Origin: Oligoflexus sp.
GTDB taxonomy: Bacteria; Bdellovibrionota_B; Oligoflexia; Oligoflexales; Oligoflexaceae
Reading direction: 5' to 3'
DNA: 41,370 nt
Assembly: GCA_014377445.1 (NCBI GenBank)
Contig: JACMPP010000108.1
Coordinates: forward strand, 1 to 41,370
How positions within the stretch are numbered: the stretch's first letter is position 1; every line of letters starts with the position of its first letter. The position numbers and the translations under genes were made by a program. Positions 8,140 through 17,323 of this stretch are shown here, piece by piece. Under the pieces are notes generated by a model. It did not search any database and was not told where the DNA came from. It was given only the letters and a program-made list of their open reading frames with translations.

Positions 8140-9774
8140 TTATCTTTTGGCTTCTGAAAAAGGTGTCAGAATATTTTTCGGGTCGAAGAAATTATGGATA
8201 TCGGTTAGCTTTTGGAGCCGAGACTTACCCCATTCGACTTCGTCATTGCCAAGGTAAGCCTCGAGATTTTGCGCGATGCTCGGATGCATATGGTTTAAAA
8301 ATGAGCCGAGCTTTGGCCCAAGAGTTGCGCTCGCTTGATCTACCCACTGACTCCATAATGGCGACCAAGCTTTAGGCCCGCTGACATAGATTTGGGCTTC
8401 GTAATCCGGCAGGTTCCGATGGGCAAAAGCTCCGTTCTTTGCAAAGCCAGGGTCTTTGATCATGCCCGACCAGCGAGTGAATTGCACATAAGAGTACCAG
8501 GGTTTCGGATCGATCTGATTGGAATCGACGATCTTTTGAAAGAGCTGGATCACGCGACCCTGGTTCCAGGCTTGATCGCGGGTAAGAAAGGACGAGGATG
8601 CAGAGAAAGCGGTTGGCTCTTTGACGACATTATTAGTTCCGCAAGTCTGCATATCCACGCATTGGACGAAGGTATAGTACATATTTTCGAGATTAAAGTT
8701 GTTCCCGTAATCTTTGTGTACACGGACGGCATCATTTCCTCGGCTGCGGGCTCGAAAAAAGTCCATCAGGCGATTGAAATCGTCATCACTTGGTGTAATA
8801 CCGAAGATTTTTATGCCCTGGCCCATATCGTACATGAACTTTGATGAGGTTTGAGGCGATGCAAAGCCAAAGTTGCTCCAGTCGCGGAAAATCTGCTGAG
8901 CTTCCTGAGGTCCCCGATAGTCGAAGGTAAAGGAATAGATCTTGGCAGCGGGCACCTGATCGATATTGTAAGTTATATCACAAACAATGCCATACCAACT
9001 GCCGCCGCCCTTAAGCGCCCACAAGAGATCTTTGTCATGGGCCGGCGTGATCGATGCTGGATCGGGAAGTTTACGAATCGTCGGCTCGAACCTTTGCGTG
9101 CAGCTATTGAAGTCGAGAGTGATAACCGTCATGCTTTTAACACGGTCGCAGGCGAGACCAAAGAGGGGTGAGAGAAGGCTTTGACCTCCGCCCATTGTAT
9201 AGCCAGCCACTCCCACGTTTGGACAGTCGCCGGTCGGCAAAGCCCACTGTGAATTGTTGAGACGATTGTGGTTAAAGAGAAAGGCGTTGACCTCGTGAAA
9301 TACACTGCCGGCACCAATCCGAATTTCCTTAAGATCCGGCTTGAATTCAACGTGGCTCAGCGGACGCATATTGATCACATTTGCGCCTTGACCGATGCTT
9401 GCTCCGATATAGTTATGGCCACCTCCCATAATTTTCAAAGGCGCATGGTTCGGTGTGTTCAAAAAGACTTCTAAATACCTTCTCAGAGCTTCTGCATCCG
9501 TAGCAAAGGCGGCTGCAATATTTTCGCCTGCAGCATGGGTGGGAAATACAGCATTTTCCATACGGCTCAGCGCGATGTCGCTATACCGCAAATTGTAGAG
9601 TCCATTGGCGACGTTATGATTGGGAGTGCGGGCGGTGCCGATCAAGCCAGAGTTAGGCGTCGCGGCCGATACCGAACTCTCCGAAACGAGTGACTCACTA
9701 TTCAGCGATGCGCCCAAGAGGGGAATTCCGGCAAGATATCCGAAGGTACTCTTTACAAATTTACGACGATGCAT
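8140..9774 (-). CDS. Tat-exported FAD-linked oxidase, berberine-bridge-enzyme type
   Basis: 544 residues. The N-terminus has a twin-arginine motif (HRRKFVKS) and a hydrophobic stretch, indicating Tat export of a folded flavoprotein. An FAD-binding type 4 domain (about 85-270) contains MGGGHNY, with His120, and TGDCPNVGVAGYTMGGG, with Cys184; these are the positions that carry bicovalent FAD in this family. The C-terminal berberine-bridge element is seen as YLGNDEVEWGKSRL followed by HNFFDPKNIL. Relatives oxidise carbohydrates, alcohols or alkaloids with O2 and make H2O2. ATG 9774 is supported by AGGA 8 bases upstream. It follows the CBM6 gene by 59 bases, probably in one transcript, which points to a sugar or polysaccharide substrate, though the sequence cannot name it. 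Confidence 0.85.
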   Translation of the reverse strand: MHRRKFVKSTFGYLAGIPLLGASLNSESLVSESSVSAATPNSGLIGTARTPNHNVANGLYNLRYSDIALSRMENAVFPTHAAGENIAAAFATDAEALRRYLEVFLNTPNHAPLKIMGGGHNYIGASIGQGANVINMRPLSHVEFKPDLKEIRIGAGSVFHEVNAFLFNHNRLNNSQWALPTGDCPNVGVAGYTMGGGQSLLSPLFGLACDRVKSMTVITLDFNSCTQRFEPTIRKLPDPASITPAHDKDLLWALKGGGSWYGIVCDITYNIDQVPAAKIYSFTFDYRGPQEAQQIFRDWSNFGFASPQTSSKFMYDMGQGIKIFGITPSDDDFNRLMDFFRARSRGNDAVRVHKDYGNNFNLENMYYTFVQCVDMQTCGTNNVVKEPTAFSASSSFLTRDQAWNQGRVIQLFQKIVDSNQIDPKPWYSYVQFTRWSGMIKDPGFAKNGAFAHRNLPDYEAQIYVSGPKAWSPLWSQWVDQASATLGPKLGSFLNHMHPSIAQNLEAYLGNDEVEWGKSRLQKLTDIHNFFDPKNILTPFSEAKR

Positions 9775-9833
9775 ATCGAATATTCCTAATTTTTTGGGGT
9801 TTTCAAAAACTTATTTATATATATAAGGATTTT

Positions 9834-10370
9834 TTAAAGAGCTCTTTTCAGCCAGAAATCCATGTAGTTGATATTTACGGAACCACTTTCGATATAGACG
9901 CGAAGCCGATGCTTACCGCAGGCCATGTACACATCGTCGATCACGCGGTCATCCCATACTTGCCAGCCTGCCTGTGGCATCAGCAAACTATTTGAGATAT
10001 TGAATCCATCGAGTTCCACGTGCAATCGCGTGTCGGGCATTTGTCCAGCCACGCGAACTTTCATGCCGAAAACACCTTTGGTTTGCGAAAATATGTCATA
10101 TTCCAACCATTCACCGGGAGCGGTCCAGCCGACATTACAATTGCCACCCGTCGGATCGCTGGTGACTTCGGCATCCACTGGACCCGTACCACAGTTGCCC
10201 GCATGAGCGAGATCGGTATCCTTAAAGCGGTGAAAAGCTTCCGCTTCAACACGGCCCGGCACAACATAGGCGTCTGCTCCATCGACCTTGATAGTCTCAG
10301 CCTCAGCCTCCCCGTTTTTGAATGTTGCAAGGGTCGCAACGGCAAAGAAAAGTACGCTTGTCCACTTCAT
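9834..10370 (-). CDS. Secreted CBM6-type carbohydrate-binding protein
   Basis: 178 residues from ATG 10370, supported by AAGGA about 7 bases upstream; an earlier in-frame start at 10487 gives a non-signal N-terminus. MKWTSVLFFAVATLATF is a signal peptide. The rest is one CBM6-like beta-sandwich: GRVEAEAFHRF, NVGWTAPGEWLEYDIF, RLHVELDGF, GWQVWDDRVIDD, CGKHRLRVYI and the closing SVNINYMDFW. This matches the family pattern EAE...GeWleY...aG-H-lr...NiNym-F. No catalytic domain is attached. It probably binds polysaccharide outside the cell and may bring the oxidase encoded just downstream to its substrate. Confidence 0.85.
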   Translation of the reverse strand: MKWTSVLFFAVATLATFKNGEAEAETIKVDGADAYVVPGRVEAEAFHRFKDTDLAHAGNCGTGPVDAEVTSDPTGGNCNVGWTAPGEWLEYDIFSQTKGVFGMKVRVAGQMPDTRLHVELDGFNISNSLLMPQAGWQVWDDRVIDDVYMACGKHRLRVYIESGSVNINYMDFWLKRAL

Positions 10371-10815
10371 AGATGTCCTTTCGTAATCGCGACCTCGGTA
10401 GGGGTCGAGATTTTGATGGGGGGAGAGCGACAGATCGCCTGTCGGTTTAATGTCAGTCCTTCCCACTGCAAGATCAAGGCCAAGCAAAATAGGTCATTGT
10501 GAAGCTCAATGCTTCAAGTTATCAATGGATTTCATAGACATTTTGGGAAACTTGCTAGAGCGTTTTACGCAGCAATAGCGAGCAATTCTTTACAGGGAGT
10601 CAGATTTTAGAAGATTTTGAATAAGATGAGCTCAAACTGTCATAATCTTTGCTAGGTCCCGTAAGAGCCGGGCATGAGGTCCTTCGCAATTACAGCTTTC
10701 AACTTTTACCCAGTTCGTTCTTAAACGGAGCTCACACATTAAATGTGGGCCGTCGAAAACCTGCATAGCTTGACAGATCAGCGATCGACCCATTTCTGAC
10801 GATTTCGGATTTCGG
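10371..10815. other. Intergenic gap
   Basis: This stretch must contain the promoter of the CBM6-oxidase unit on the minus strand. A short palindrome, CACATTTAATGTG, lies near 10738-10750 (minus strand reading). I see no gene or convincing terminator. Confidence 0.4.
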
Positions 10816-11604
10816 TCAGGATCGCTGGCGAAGAATTTCGTACATGATAACAGCGCCTGCCACGGATACGTTTAACGAGTCAGCGAGGCCGTTCATCGGA
10901 ATCTTTACCAGTTCAGAATTTTGCGACTGCCACGCTCCTGAGAGTCCCCAGGCTTCCGATCCGAGGACCAAAGCGACAGCAGGCTTAAGATCGGCCTGGT
11001 AATGGTAGTTTTTCGCATGAGGACTGGCAGCGATGATCTTAATATTTTTCGATTTACAGAATTCGAAAAACTCATCGTGAGTCGCTGTGATAAGAGGGCG
11101 CGTGAAGAGGGCGCCGACACTCGCACGCACGGCATTGGGATTGAAAAGGTCAGCTTTGGGATCGAGAACGACGATCGCATCGACGCCCACACCATCAGCA
11201 GAACGAGCGAGGGCCCCGAAATTTCCCGGTTTTTCTATACCTTCGACAACGAGCAGAAAGAGGGGTTTCCTCCCTATCTTGATGTCGGCAAAAGTTGAGG
11301 TCTTGATCTCCATGATGGCAAGAACACCATCGGACCCCTCGCGCACGGCGGCTTTGGCAAAAGCTTCTTTGGACACACCAAAACGTATGCCCTCAGGAAC
11401 CCGTCGAACCAAATCCTGGCCTTCGCCACTGAGCAAATCGTCTTCAATGTAAAGCGTGCGGCAGACATAGCCGGAGTCGAGGGCACGCGTGATTTCGCGA
11501 ACTCCTTCCACCACAAAAACGCATAATTCTCGGCGTTTTTTGCTTTCGCGCAAGGCGACAAGGTCTTTGATCTTTGGATTCTGCGGACTGCTGATGAAGG
11601 TCAT
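10816..11604 (-). CDS. SpoU/TrmH-family RNA 2'-O-ribose methyltransferase
   Basis: 262 residues. An N-terminal substrate-binding domain (FVVEGVREITRAL) is followed by a SPOUT domain with the three family motifs: EGIEKPGNFGALARSADG (motif 1 with Asn and Arg), LVLGSEAWGLS (motif 2) and IPMNGLADSLNVSVA (motif 3, knot and SAM binding). It methylates a 2'-hydroxyl in rRNA or tRNA; the exact site cannot be told. Its ATG overlaps the stop of the upstream methyltransferase gene (ATGA), so the two are translationally coupled and may both modify rRNA. Confidence 0.88.
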   Translation of the reverse strand: MTFISSPQNPKIKDLVALRESKKRRELCVFVVEGVREITRALDSGYVCRTLYIEDDLLSGEGQDLVRRVPEGIRFGVSKEAFAKAAVREGSDGVLAIMEIKTSTFADIKIGRKPLFLLVVEGIEKPGNFGALARSADGVGVDAIVVLDPKADLFNPNAVRASVGALFTRPLITATHDEFFEFCKSKNIKIIAASPHAKNYHYQADLKPAVALVLGSEAWGLSGAWQSQNSELVKIPMNGLADSLNVSVAGAVIMYEILRQRS

Positions 11605-12467
11605 TCGGCATCTCGGATAAACCAGGTGGAAGCACCGCTTGGCAAAGCACGGCCCGTGCTGCCATCCTCATCCACAAGCATTTCTTCGGCAATAAAGCGG
11701 CCTTTGACGCCTTTGAGAAGCGAACCCAAAAGGTTCTGCATGGCGATCGGCGTATAGCCGGTCGAATGGGAACTCAAAAGGAAAAAGCTGAAGTCGGGAT
11801 GCAAGATGCCTTTGAGGGAGTCGAGAAGTTCGATCAGGTGTTCTTCGATCTTCCAGGTTTCGCCATTGGTTCCGCGGCCGAAACTGGGCGGATCAAGAAT
11901 AATGCCTTTGTAGAGTTTGTTGCGGCGAATCTCGCGGGCGACAAACTTCTGAACATCATCGGTCAGCCAACGAATAGGAGCTGATGTCAGGTCATTGATG
12001 TCCGCGTTCAGACGGGCCCAGGCCACACTGGTTTTGGAAGCGTCGACATGAGCGACACTTGCACCGCCTTGAGCTGCGGCTAGGCTGGATCCACCGGTGT
12101 AGGCGAAGAGGTTGAGGACGTTGAACTCTTCGCCATCACGCGATCCTTGGTAACAAAGGTTGCGAATGCGCTGCCAGTTCATACGTTGTTCGGGAAAGAG
12201 TCCCAGGTGACCGAAATCAGTGATTTCGATTTGTAGGGAAAGACCGCCGTACTCGATAATCCATGGTTTTTTGAGATTAGGATTGTCGATAGTCCACTTG
12301 CCATCGCCTCCGGCAAAGCGCTTGAAATGCGCATCGACCTTGCTCCAAAGCTTTGGCTGGGACGGCTTCCAGACAGCTTGAGGGGAGGGCCTAATAATTC
12401 GAAAGTACCCGACCTGCTCGAGTTTTTCGAAGTTACCACTATCGAGGAGGCGATAAGTATTGTGCAT
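11601..12467 (-). CDS. Class I SAM-dependent methyltransferase, RlmI/RlmL-like
   Basis: 288 residues with a Rossmann methyltransferase fold: motif I NVLNLFAYTGGSSLAAAQGG, an acidic motif II in HVDASK and motif IV ILDPPSFGRG. The FAYTGG and DPPSFGRG forms are typical of the rRNA m5C/m2G group (RlmI, RlmK). It lacks the N-terminal PUA domain of RlmI, since it is about 100 residues shorter. The substrate is not proven. It overlaps the SpoU gene by 4 bases. No strong Shine-Dalgarno precedes the ATG. Confidence 0.82.
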   Translation of the reverse strand: MHNTYRLLDSGNFEKLEQVGYFRIIRPSPQAVWKPSQPKLWSKVDAHFKRFAGGDGKWTIDNPNLKKPWIIEYGGLSLQIEITDFGHLGLFPEQRMNWQRIRNLCYQGSRDGEEFNVLNLFAYTGGSSLAAAQGGASVAHVDASKTSVAWARLNADINDLTSAPIRWLTDDVQKFVAREIRRNKLYKGIILDPPSFGRGTNGETWKIEEHLIELLDSLKGILHPDFSFFLLSSHSTGYTPIAMQNLLGSLLKGVKGRFIAEEMLVDEDGSTGRALPSGASTWFIRDAE

Positions 12468-12528
12468 GGGGAACCTGTAAAAGAAAAGGCCCCCTCACCA
12501 TAGGCGAGAGAAGCCACTATCAAACGAA

Positions 12529-13635
12529 TTAGAAATTCATCGGCGCGAAAGGTAGATTCAAAGCCTCTGCTACAGCAGAATAGGTGACTTTACCCTGATA
12601 GGTGTTGAGGCCGAGACGAAGAGCCTCGGATTCTCGCAAGGCTCTATCAAATCCTTTGTTGGCCAACTCCATCGCATAGCGAAGGGTTACGTTGGTCAAA
12701 GCATAAGTGCTGGTCATAGGCACATCACCTGGGATGTTGGTCACACCGTAGTGAATAACGCCTTCGTCCAGATAGACAGGATCGTCGTGAGTCGTCGCTC
12801 GAATGGTTTCGATACAACCGCCTTGGTCGATCGCGACGTCAACGATAACCGAACCTGGGCTCATCGAACGAACCATGTCGCGGCTGACGAGGCAGGGCGC
12901 TTTCGCTCCTGCGATCAAAACCGCACCAACAACAAGATCCGATTCAGCAACTGCGTTGCCGATATTTTCAGGAGTCGACATCAGGGTGTCGGCGTCGTTG
13001 CCAAAAATATCATCGAGATAGGCCAAACGAGCGGCATTAACATCGAGGATCGTGACGCGCGCACCGAGGCCAATGGCCATTTTCGCAGCATTGATACCGA
13101 CAACACCGCCACCCACGATCGTAACGCGTCCGCGACGAACACCGGGTACGCCACCAAGAAGAATGCCCTTACCGCCGCGATGTTTTTGCAAACATTGAGC
13201 GCCGACCTGAACCGAAACGCGTCCCGCAACTTCGCTCATCGGCGTAAGGAGGGGAAGGGATCCGTTTGGAAGTTGAATCGTTTCGTAGGCTATCGCGGAC
13301 ACTTCGCGTTTCACGAGCTCATGAGCCAATTCATGGGCAGCTGCTAAGTGAAGATATGTATAAAGAATTTGGCCTTTTTTCATCGATGGGAACTCGGCCG
13401 CGATCGGCTCTTTCACCTTGATGATCATCTCGGCCTGGCCCCAGATATCGGCAGCCTTATCGATCATGCGAGCACCAGCCGCAACGAATTTTTCATCGGG
13501 AATACCAGCGCCTGCGCCGGCATTTTTCTCAACGAGGACCTTATGGCCAGCGTCGACTAACATCTTTACGCCGCCGGGAACGATTGCGACTCGGTTTTCA
13601 CGGTTCTTGATTTCTTTAGGGACACCGATGATCAT
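12529..13635 (-). CDS. ald: Alanine dehydrogenase
   Basis: 368 residues from ATG 13635 (AAGGA 8 bases upstream; an in-frame extension to 13692 is unlikely). It starts [17 protein letters not shown], the family signature. Substrate-binding Arg15, Lys75 in IIKVKEPI and catalytic His96 in [11 protein letters not shown] are present. The NAD-binding Rossmann motif is [17 protein letters not shown], and [13 protein letters not shown] holds the conserved catalytic Asp. It interconverts L-alanine and pyruvate plus ammonium with NAD in the cytoplasm. The length is normal (about 370). It is the upstream neighbour of the methyltransferase pair, separated by about 60 bases. Confidence 0.95.
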   Translation of the reverse strand: MIIGVPKEIKNRENRVAIVPGGVKMLVDAGHKVLVEKNAGAGAGIPDEKFVAAGARMIDKAADIWGQAEMIIKVKEPIAAEFPSMKKGQILYTYLHLAAAHELAHELVKREVSAIAYETIQLPNGSLPLLTPMSEVAGRVSVQVGAQCLQKHRGGKGILLGGVPGVRRGRVTIVGGGVVGINAAKMAIGLGARVTILDVNAARLAYLDDIFGNDADTLMSTPENIGNAVAESDLVVGAVLIAGAKAPCLVSRDMVRSMSPGSVIVDVAIDQGGCIETIRATTHDDPVYLDEGVIHYGVTNIPGDVPMTSTYALTNVTLRYAMELANKGFDRALRESEALRLGLNTYQGKVTYSAVAEALNLPFAPMNF

Positions 13636-13712
13636 GGATGCATCCTTACATGTTGGAGGAGGGAAATCGTCAGGAAAGGCCTCGCTTTTCACTAAGCAAT
13701 TACCGCGATTTC

Positions 13713-14492
13713 TTACGATACCAAGGCTTCAAGGTCAATCGTCATTCCATCAAACGCATACTCGGCGAAATTTGGCAGCAACGCCGCATGCTCGACATAA
13801 TCGACATCGTGAGCCAGGTGCGAGATTATACCTCTTTTCACGGCTAAATCATCGAACAGTTGTAAGGTCTCTGGAATAACTGAGTGCGTCGTATGGGTGC
13901 CAAAATGGATGCCGCTTGCCACCATAACATCGATCTTGCCCCGCCACTCCTCGATTTTCTTAAGGGGAAAATTTTTAAAATCCGTCACGTAGGCAAAGCG
14001 ACCGAAACGAAAGCCGCAACTGGGAACGTTGCCGTGTTGAAGGCGGACGGGCTCTATATCAAAACCTGCGAAATGAAAGCTTTCGTCTGGGATTGCGTGA
14101 AGATTAACCTGAGGGGTAACACCATGATAGCCCAAGTCAACAAAGGCGTAGCGGAAGCGGGTTTTCAGCTCCTCGAAGTATTCCGGGAGAAGGTAGCAAT
14201 CGAGAGGTCGACGCGTTTTGAAGAAGAAGGCCCTGAGATCGTCAAAACCCGCAGTATGGTCGGCATGCATGTGGGAATAGAGAAGACCATCGATGTCCTC
14301 GATGCCAGCACGTATGACCTGCAGCCTCATCTCCGGAGAGGTGTCGATCATCACGGTGCGCCCGGCCTCGGAAACAGCTATCGACGCGCGTGTCCTTTGA
14401 TTTTTAGGGTCGCTGCTTCTACAGACTGAGCAGTGACAACCGATCACCGGTACACCCGAAGACGTTCCGGATCCTAAAATATGCACGCGCAT
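13713..14492 (-). CDS. Metallo-beta-lactamase-fold phosphodiesterase, PhnP/RNase Z-like
   Basis: 259 residues. The zinc motif HMHADH (His74, His76, Asp78, His79) follows [19 protein letters not shown]. Cys19, Cys21 and Cys24 in GCHCSVC resemble the extra zinc site of PhnP, the phosphoribosyl cyclic phosphate phosphodiesterase. Further metal ligands are likely in GTHTTHSVI and ISHLAHDVD. There are no C-P lyase genes nearby, so a general cyclic phosphodiesterase or nuclease role is as likely as phosphonate use. Confidence 0.82.
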   Translation of the reverse strand: MRVHILGSGTSSGVPVIGCHCSVCRSSDPKNQRTRASIAVSEAGRTVMIDTSPEMRLQVIRAGIEDIDGLLYSHMHADHTAGFDDLRAFFFKTRRPLDCYLLPEYFEELKTRFRYAFVDLGYHGVTPQVNLHAIPDESFHFAGFDIEPVRLQHGNVPSCGFRFGRFAYVTDFKNFPLKKIEEWRGKIDVMVASGIHFGTHTTHSVIPETLQLFDDLAVKRGIISHLAHDVDYVEHAALLPNFAEYAFDGMTIDLEALVS

Positions 14493-14542
14493 GATGGGGC
14501 CCTTTGCAAGTCGCTACGATAAGCAGCCATCCAATCGAGAGC

Positions 14543-15997
14543 CTATTGAAAATACTGCTCGATGGAAAGCCTTGGAGATGCTCCGCCTTTGACGAGCTTG
14601 TGCATCGCATTAAGCTTGTCAAACCTCCATGCTACCTGCTCCCGGAGGGCTTGTAAAAGCTTATTCAAACCACCAAAGTCCTCACCTAGGACGACAAAAG
14701 TCTCAAATAAATAATTATCCTCTTCCGACACTGTTTCAATGACCCTGACAGCCTGCTCCTTGATAAAAAATTCAAAGGCGGCCTTAATGGTCTCCAGTGG
14801 GACAAGGGCCTGCATGCTAAGGCGCTGAATTAGCTGGTCCTGCTTGTACGCACGCTTCTCAACAAAGTTTTCTTCGAGAAGATTCCATATTTTCGGCAGC
14901 TCTTTTTCGCTCGGGAAAGATTTTTCTATCATGAATTTTTGAAGGAAATAATCTCGCGGCCCATAGTGCAAATCACAATTTGCGTGATAGCCGTCTCGAC
15001 CTGCGCGGCCGATTTCCTGCGTATAGGATTCGATGGAACAAGGCATGTTCGCGTGGACTACGTAACGAATACTAGGCAGGTTTATGCCCATACCAAAAGC
15101 TTTGGTGGCAACCATGGTGCGAATCTTGCCATTCATGAAATCCAGTTGAGCCCTCTGCCTTTGATCGGCCATCATTCCGCCGTGATACTGACCAACCAGG
15201 ACCTTGCGGGCTTTGAGACCGCGATAGATTTCATCGACATTCTTTCGAGTCGACGCATAGACGATCCCTTGATCCTCACGGCCCGCAACCGCTTCGAGTA
15301 TGCTTTGCTTATGCAGTTCCATGTTTTGGTAATGGTAGATATTGAGTTCAAGGTTCTCACGAACCGAACCCAAGGCGATGTACTGCGGATCTTTCATGCG
15401 AAGGCTTTTCACCACCTCGGCACGCTCCCGTGGCGTGACAGTAGCGGTTAACGCCATTCTTGGACAAGGCCCAAGTGCTTCGAGATAACTGCCAAGCTTT
15501 GCATATTCGGGACGAAAACCTTGGCCCCACTGCTGCACGCAGTGAGCTTCATCGATCGCTATCAAGGAAATTTTGATATCTTTCAGCATCTCCCGGAAGC
15601 CATTTAAAGCGAGGCGTTCGGGCGATACATAGAGGACTTTGATTTCTTCCTGGGCGATCCTTCTGATGGCCACTTTCTTTTCGTCCGGGCTCATGTGACT
15701 GTCGAACGAGAGACTTGGTATATTCAGGTCTTCAAGTTGCCGCTGCTGATCCCGCATCAATGCGATGAGAGGGGAGACGACGAGTACGAGTCCAGGAAGA
15801 AAGAGTGAGGGGACGATATAACAAAAACTTTTTCCGCTGCCAGTGGGCACAACGAGAAAACAGTCACGCCCCCGACTGACTGCCGATATGGCTTGTTTTT
15901 GAAACTCATGAAAACGGTCGATGCCGACGCGCTGAGCCAACTGCTCATAGAGCGAGGAAGTGACTGGATTCTTGTAGGTTTCTACAACTGGCTGCAT
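14543..15997 (-). CDS. recQ: RecQ-family ATP-dependent DNA helicase, short form
   Basis: 484 residues from ATG 15997. Walker A VVPTGSGKS (about 49-57), motif II IDEAHCVQQWGQGFRPEY (about 148-166, including the RecQ aromatic loop), SAT-type LTATVTPRER and motif VI QEIGRAGRDG are all present, giving 3'-5' DNA unwinding activity. The domain after the helicase core keeps HANCDLHYGPRDY but lacks the other zinc cysteines of RQC, and there is no HRDC domain (E. coli RecQ is about 610 residues). The start is uncertain: in-frame ATG 16057 and TTG 16090 extend it, but none has a good ribosome site. 15997 leaves room for a promoter before the divergent lysC. Confidence 0.85.
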   Translation of the reverse strand: MQPVVETYKNPVTSSLYEQLAQRVGIDRFHEFQKQAISAVSRGRDCFLVVPTGSGKSFCYIVPSLFLPGLVLVVSPLIALMRDQQRQLEDLNIPSLSFDSHMSPDEKKVAIRRIAQEEIKVLYVSPERLALNGFREMLKDIKISLIAIDEAHCVQQWGQGFRPEYAKLGSYLEALGPCPRMALTATVTPRERAEVVKSLRMKDPQYIALGSVRENLELNIYHYQNMELHKQSILEAVAGREDQGIVYASTRKNVDEIYRGLKARKVLVGQYHGGMMADQRQRAQLDFMNGKIRTMVATKAFGMGINLPSIRYVVHANMPCSIESYTQEIGRAGRDGYHANCDLHYGPRDYFLQKFMIEKSFPSEKELPKIWNLLEENFVEKRAYKQDQLIQRLSMQALVPLETIKAAFEFFIKEQAVRVIETVSEEDNYLFETFVVLGEDFGGLNKLLQALREQVAWRFDKLNAMHKLVKGGASPRLSIEQYFQ

Positions 15998-16105
15998 ACT
16001 GGATTTGGTCTTTCTGCATGAAGAGTTTTTGTTGTAAGGACTTTGTCTAGTAACCATAGCCGAAATTCTGACCGAAATCACAGATTTCAATGAGGAAAAT
16101 CAACA

Positions 16106-17296
16106 TTGAGTCTCTATATACAGAAGTACGGCGGCACTTCGGTTGGCACGCTTGACCGAATCAAAAGCGTTGCCGCTCACATAGCATCGACGTATCGACA
16201 AGGTCACCGCGTGGTTGTCGTCGTAAGTGCGATGGGTCAACAGACTGATGAACTCTTGGAAATGGCTCTCAAACTCAGTCCCAATCCATCGCAGCGCGAA
16301 GTCGATATGCTTCTTACCGTAGGCGAACGCATAAGTATGTCTTTGCTTTCGATCGCTCTCAACGATCTTGAAATCGCCACTGTATCCCTAACAGGGTCTC
16401 AGAGTGGCATACTGACTGATAATAACTTCGGCAATGCGAAGATCAATCGAATTCTGGGTGATCGCATCCACAAAGCTCTGGATAATAGCAAACTCGTGAT
16501 CGTCGCCGGTTTTCAAGGAATGTCAGAACAGGAAAAAGAAATCACGACGCTTGGACGTGGCGGTTCAGATCTCACGGCAATTGCTTTGACTCATTTTCTC
16601 AAAGCCGATCGCTGTCAGATCTATAAAGACGTCGATGGCGTCTGCAGCGCTGATCCCCGCCTCGTGCCCTCCGCAAAAGTGTTGGCTCACATGAGTTGGG
16701 ATACCCTGAGCAACCTCACCTGGTATGGGTCAGGCGTGGTGCACAACAGAGGCGTTCACCTCGCCAAGAAATTTAAGATACCGCTCGAGATTCGCTCAAG
16801 CTTTAATCTCGAGACTCATGGAACTTTGATTGGGAGCGTAAAGCCCGTGGAAAAAGCTGTAGTACATGCCCTCACGCATAGAAAAGACCTTGCCTGGCTG
16901 CGCCTCGATCCTTGCACTTCGCTGAAGATTCCCGAAATTCTTACCTATCTTTTCACCCAAGGCGAGCATCCACTCTATATTCATCAAAGCAGCTCGGACG
17001 CCGTGCATTGGCTGGAGATGGTGATAAGCAATTCCGTGCTGACGAAATTCGAACGTTACATCAAAGACAAGCAGGCTGGGATCAATTTAAAAACTCTCGG
17101 CCAAAATTTAACCTGCATCACAGCCGTTGGCGATGGATTCTGGCAAGAGCCGATCGTGATCGACAGAGCTTTGCAGAGTCTGGAAAGACCCACAGTTCTT
17201 GTCGACTGTAAGAACAACGTGTTGAATATGTTTGTTCAGCAGGGGGAGCTGGAAGAAATCTTGGGCAGGCTGCACAAGGTGTTGATCGAGGTATAA
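16106..17296 (+). CDS. lysC: Aspartate kinase
   Basis: 396 residues. The catalytic amino-acid kinase domain (1 to about 245) has KYGGTSVG (residues 7-14), ITTLGRGGSDLTAIAL and YKDVDGVCSADPRLV, all typical of aspartokinase. Aspartate is phosphorylated by ATP at the first step of the Lys/Thr/Met pathway. The C-terminal 150 residues take the place of the paired ACT domains but are strongly diverged (DLAWLRLDPC, FVQQGELEEIL), so feedback control may differ. The start is TTG with GAGG 10 bases upstream; a nearby ATG at 16090 is out of frame. It is transcribed divergently from recQ and ends at a hairpin terminator. Confidence 0.93.
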   Translation: MSLYIQKYGGTSVGTLDRIKSVAAHIASTYRQGHRVVVVVSAMGQQTDELLEMALKLSPNPSQREVDMLLTVGERISMSLLSIALNDLEIATVSLTGSQSGILTDNNFGNAKINRILGDRIHKALDNSKLVIVAGFQGMSEQEKEITTLGRGGSDLTAIALTHFLKADRCQIYKDVDGVCSADPRLVPSAKVLAHMSWDTLSNLTWYGSGVVHNRGVHLAKKFKIPLEIRSSFNLETHGTLIGSVKPVEKAVVHALTHRKDLAWLRLDPCTSLKIPEILTYLFTQGEHPLYIHQSSSDAVHWLEMVISNSVLTKFERYIKDKQAGINLKTLGQNLTCITAVGDGFWQEPIVIDRALQSLERPTVLVDCKNNVLNMFVQQGELEEILGRLHKVLIEV

Positions 17297-17322
17297 AAAA
17301 GGCCCTTGATGGGCCTTTCCTA
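17297..17322 (+). terminator. Rho-independent terminator between lysC and the convergent barrel gene
   Basis: AAAAGGCCC (17297-17305), loop TTGAT, GGGCCTTT (17311-17318). The A-run on one side and T-run on the other make it likely to work in both directions, serving lysC on the plus strand and the gene at 17324 on the minus strand. Confidence 0.85.
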
Positions 17323-17323
17323 T

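Noticed and set aside
13713..14492. phnP of a phosphonate (C-P lyase) operon
   Set aside because: No other phn gene lies nearby; only family membership is supported.
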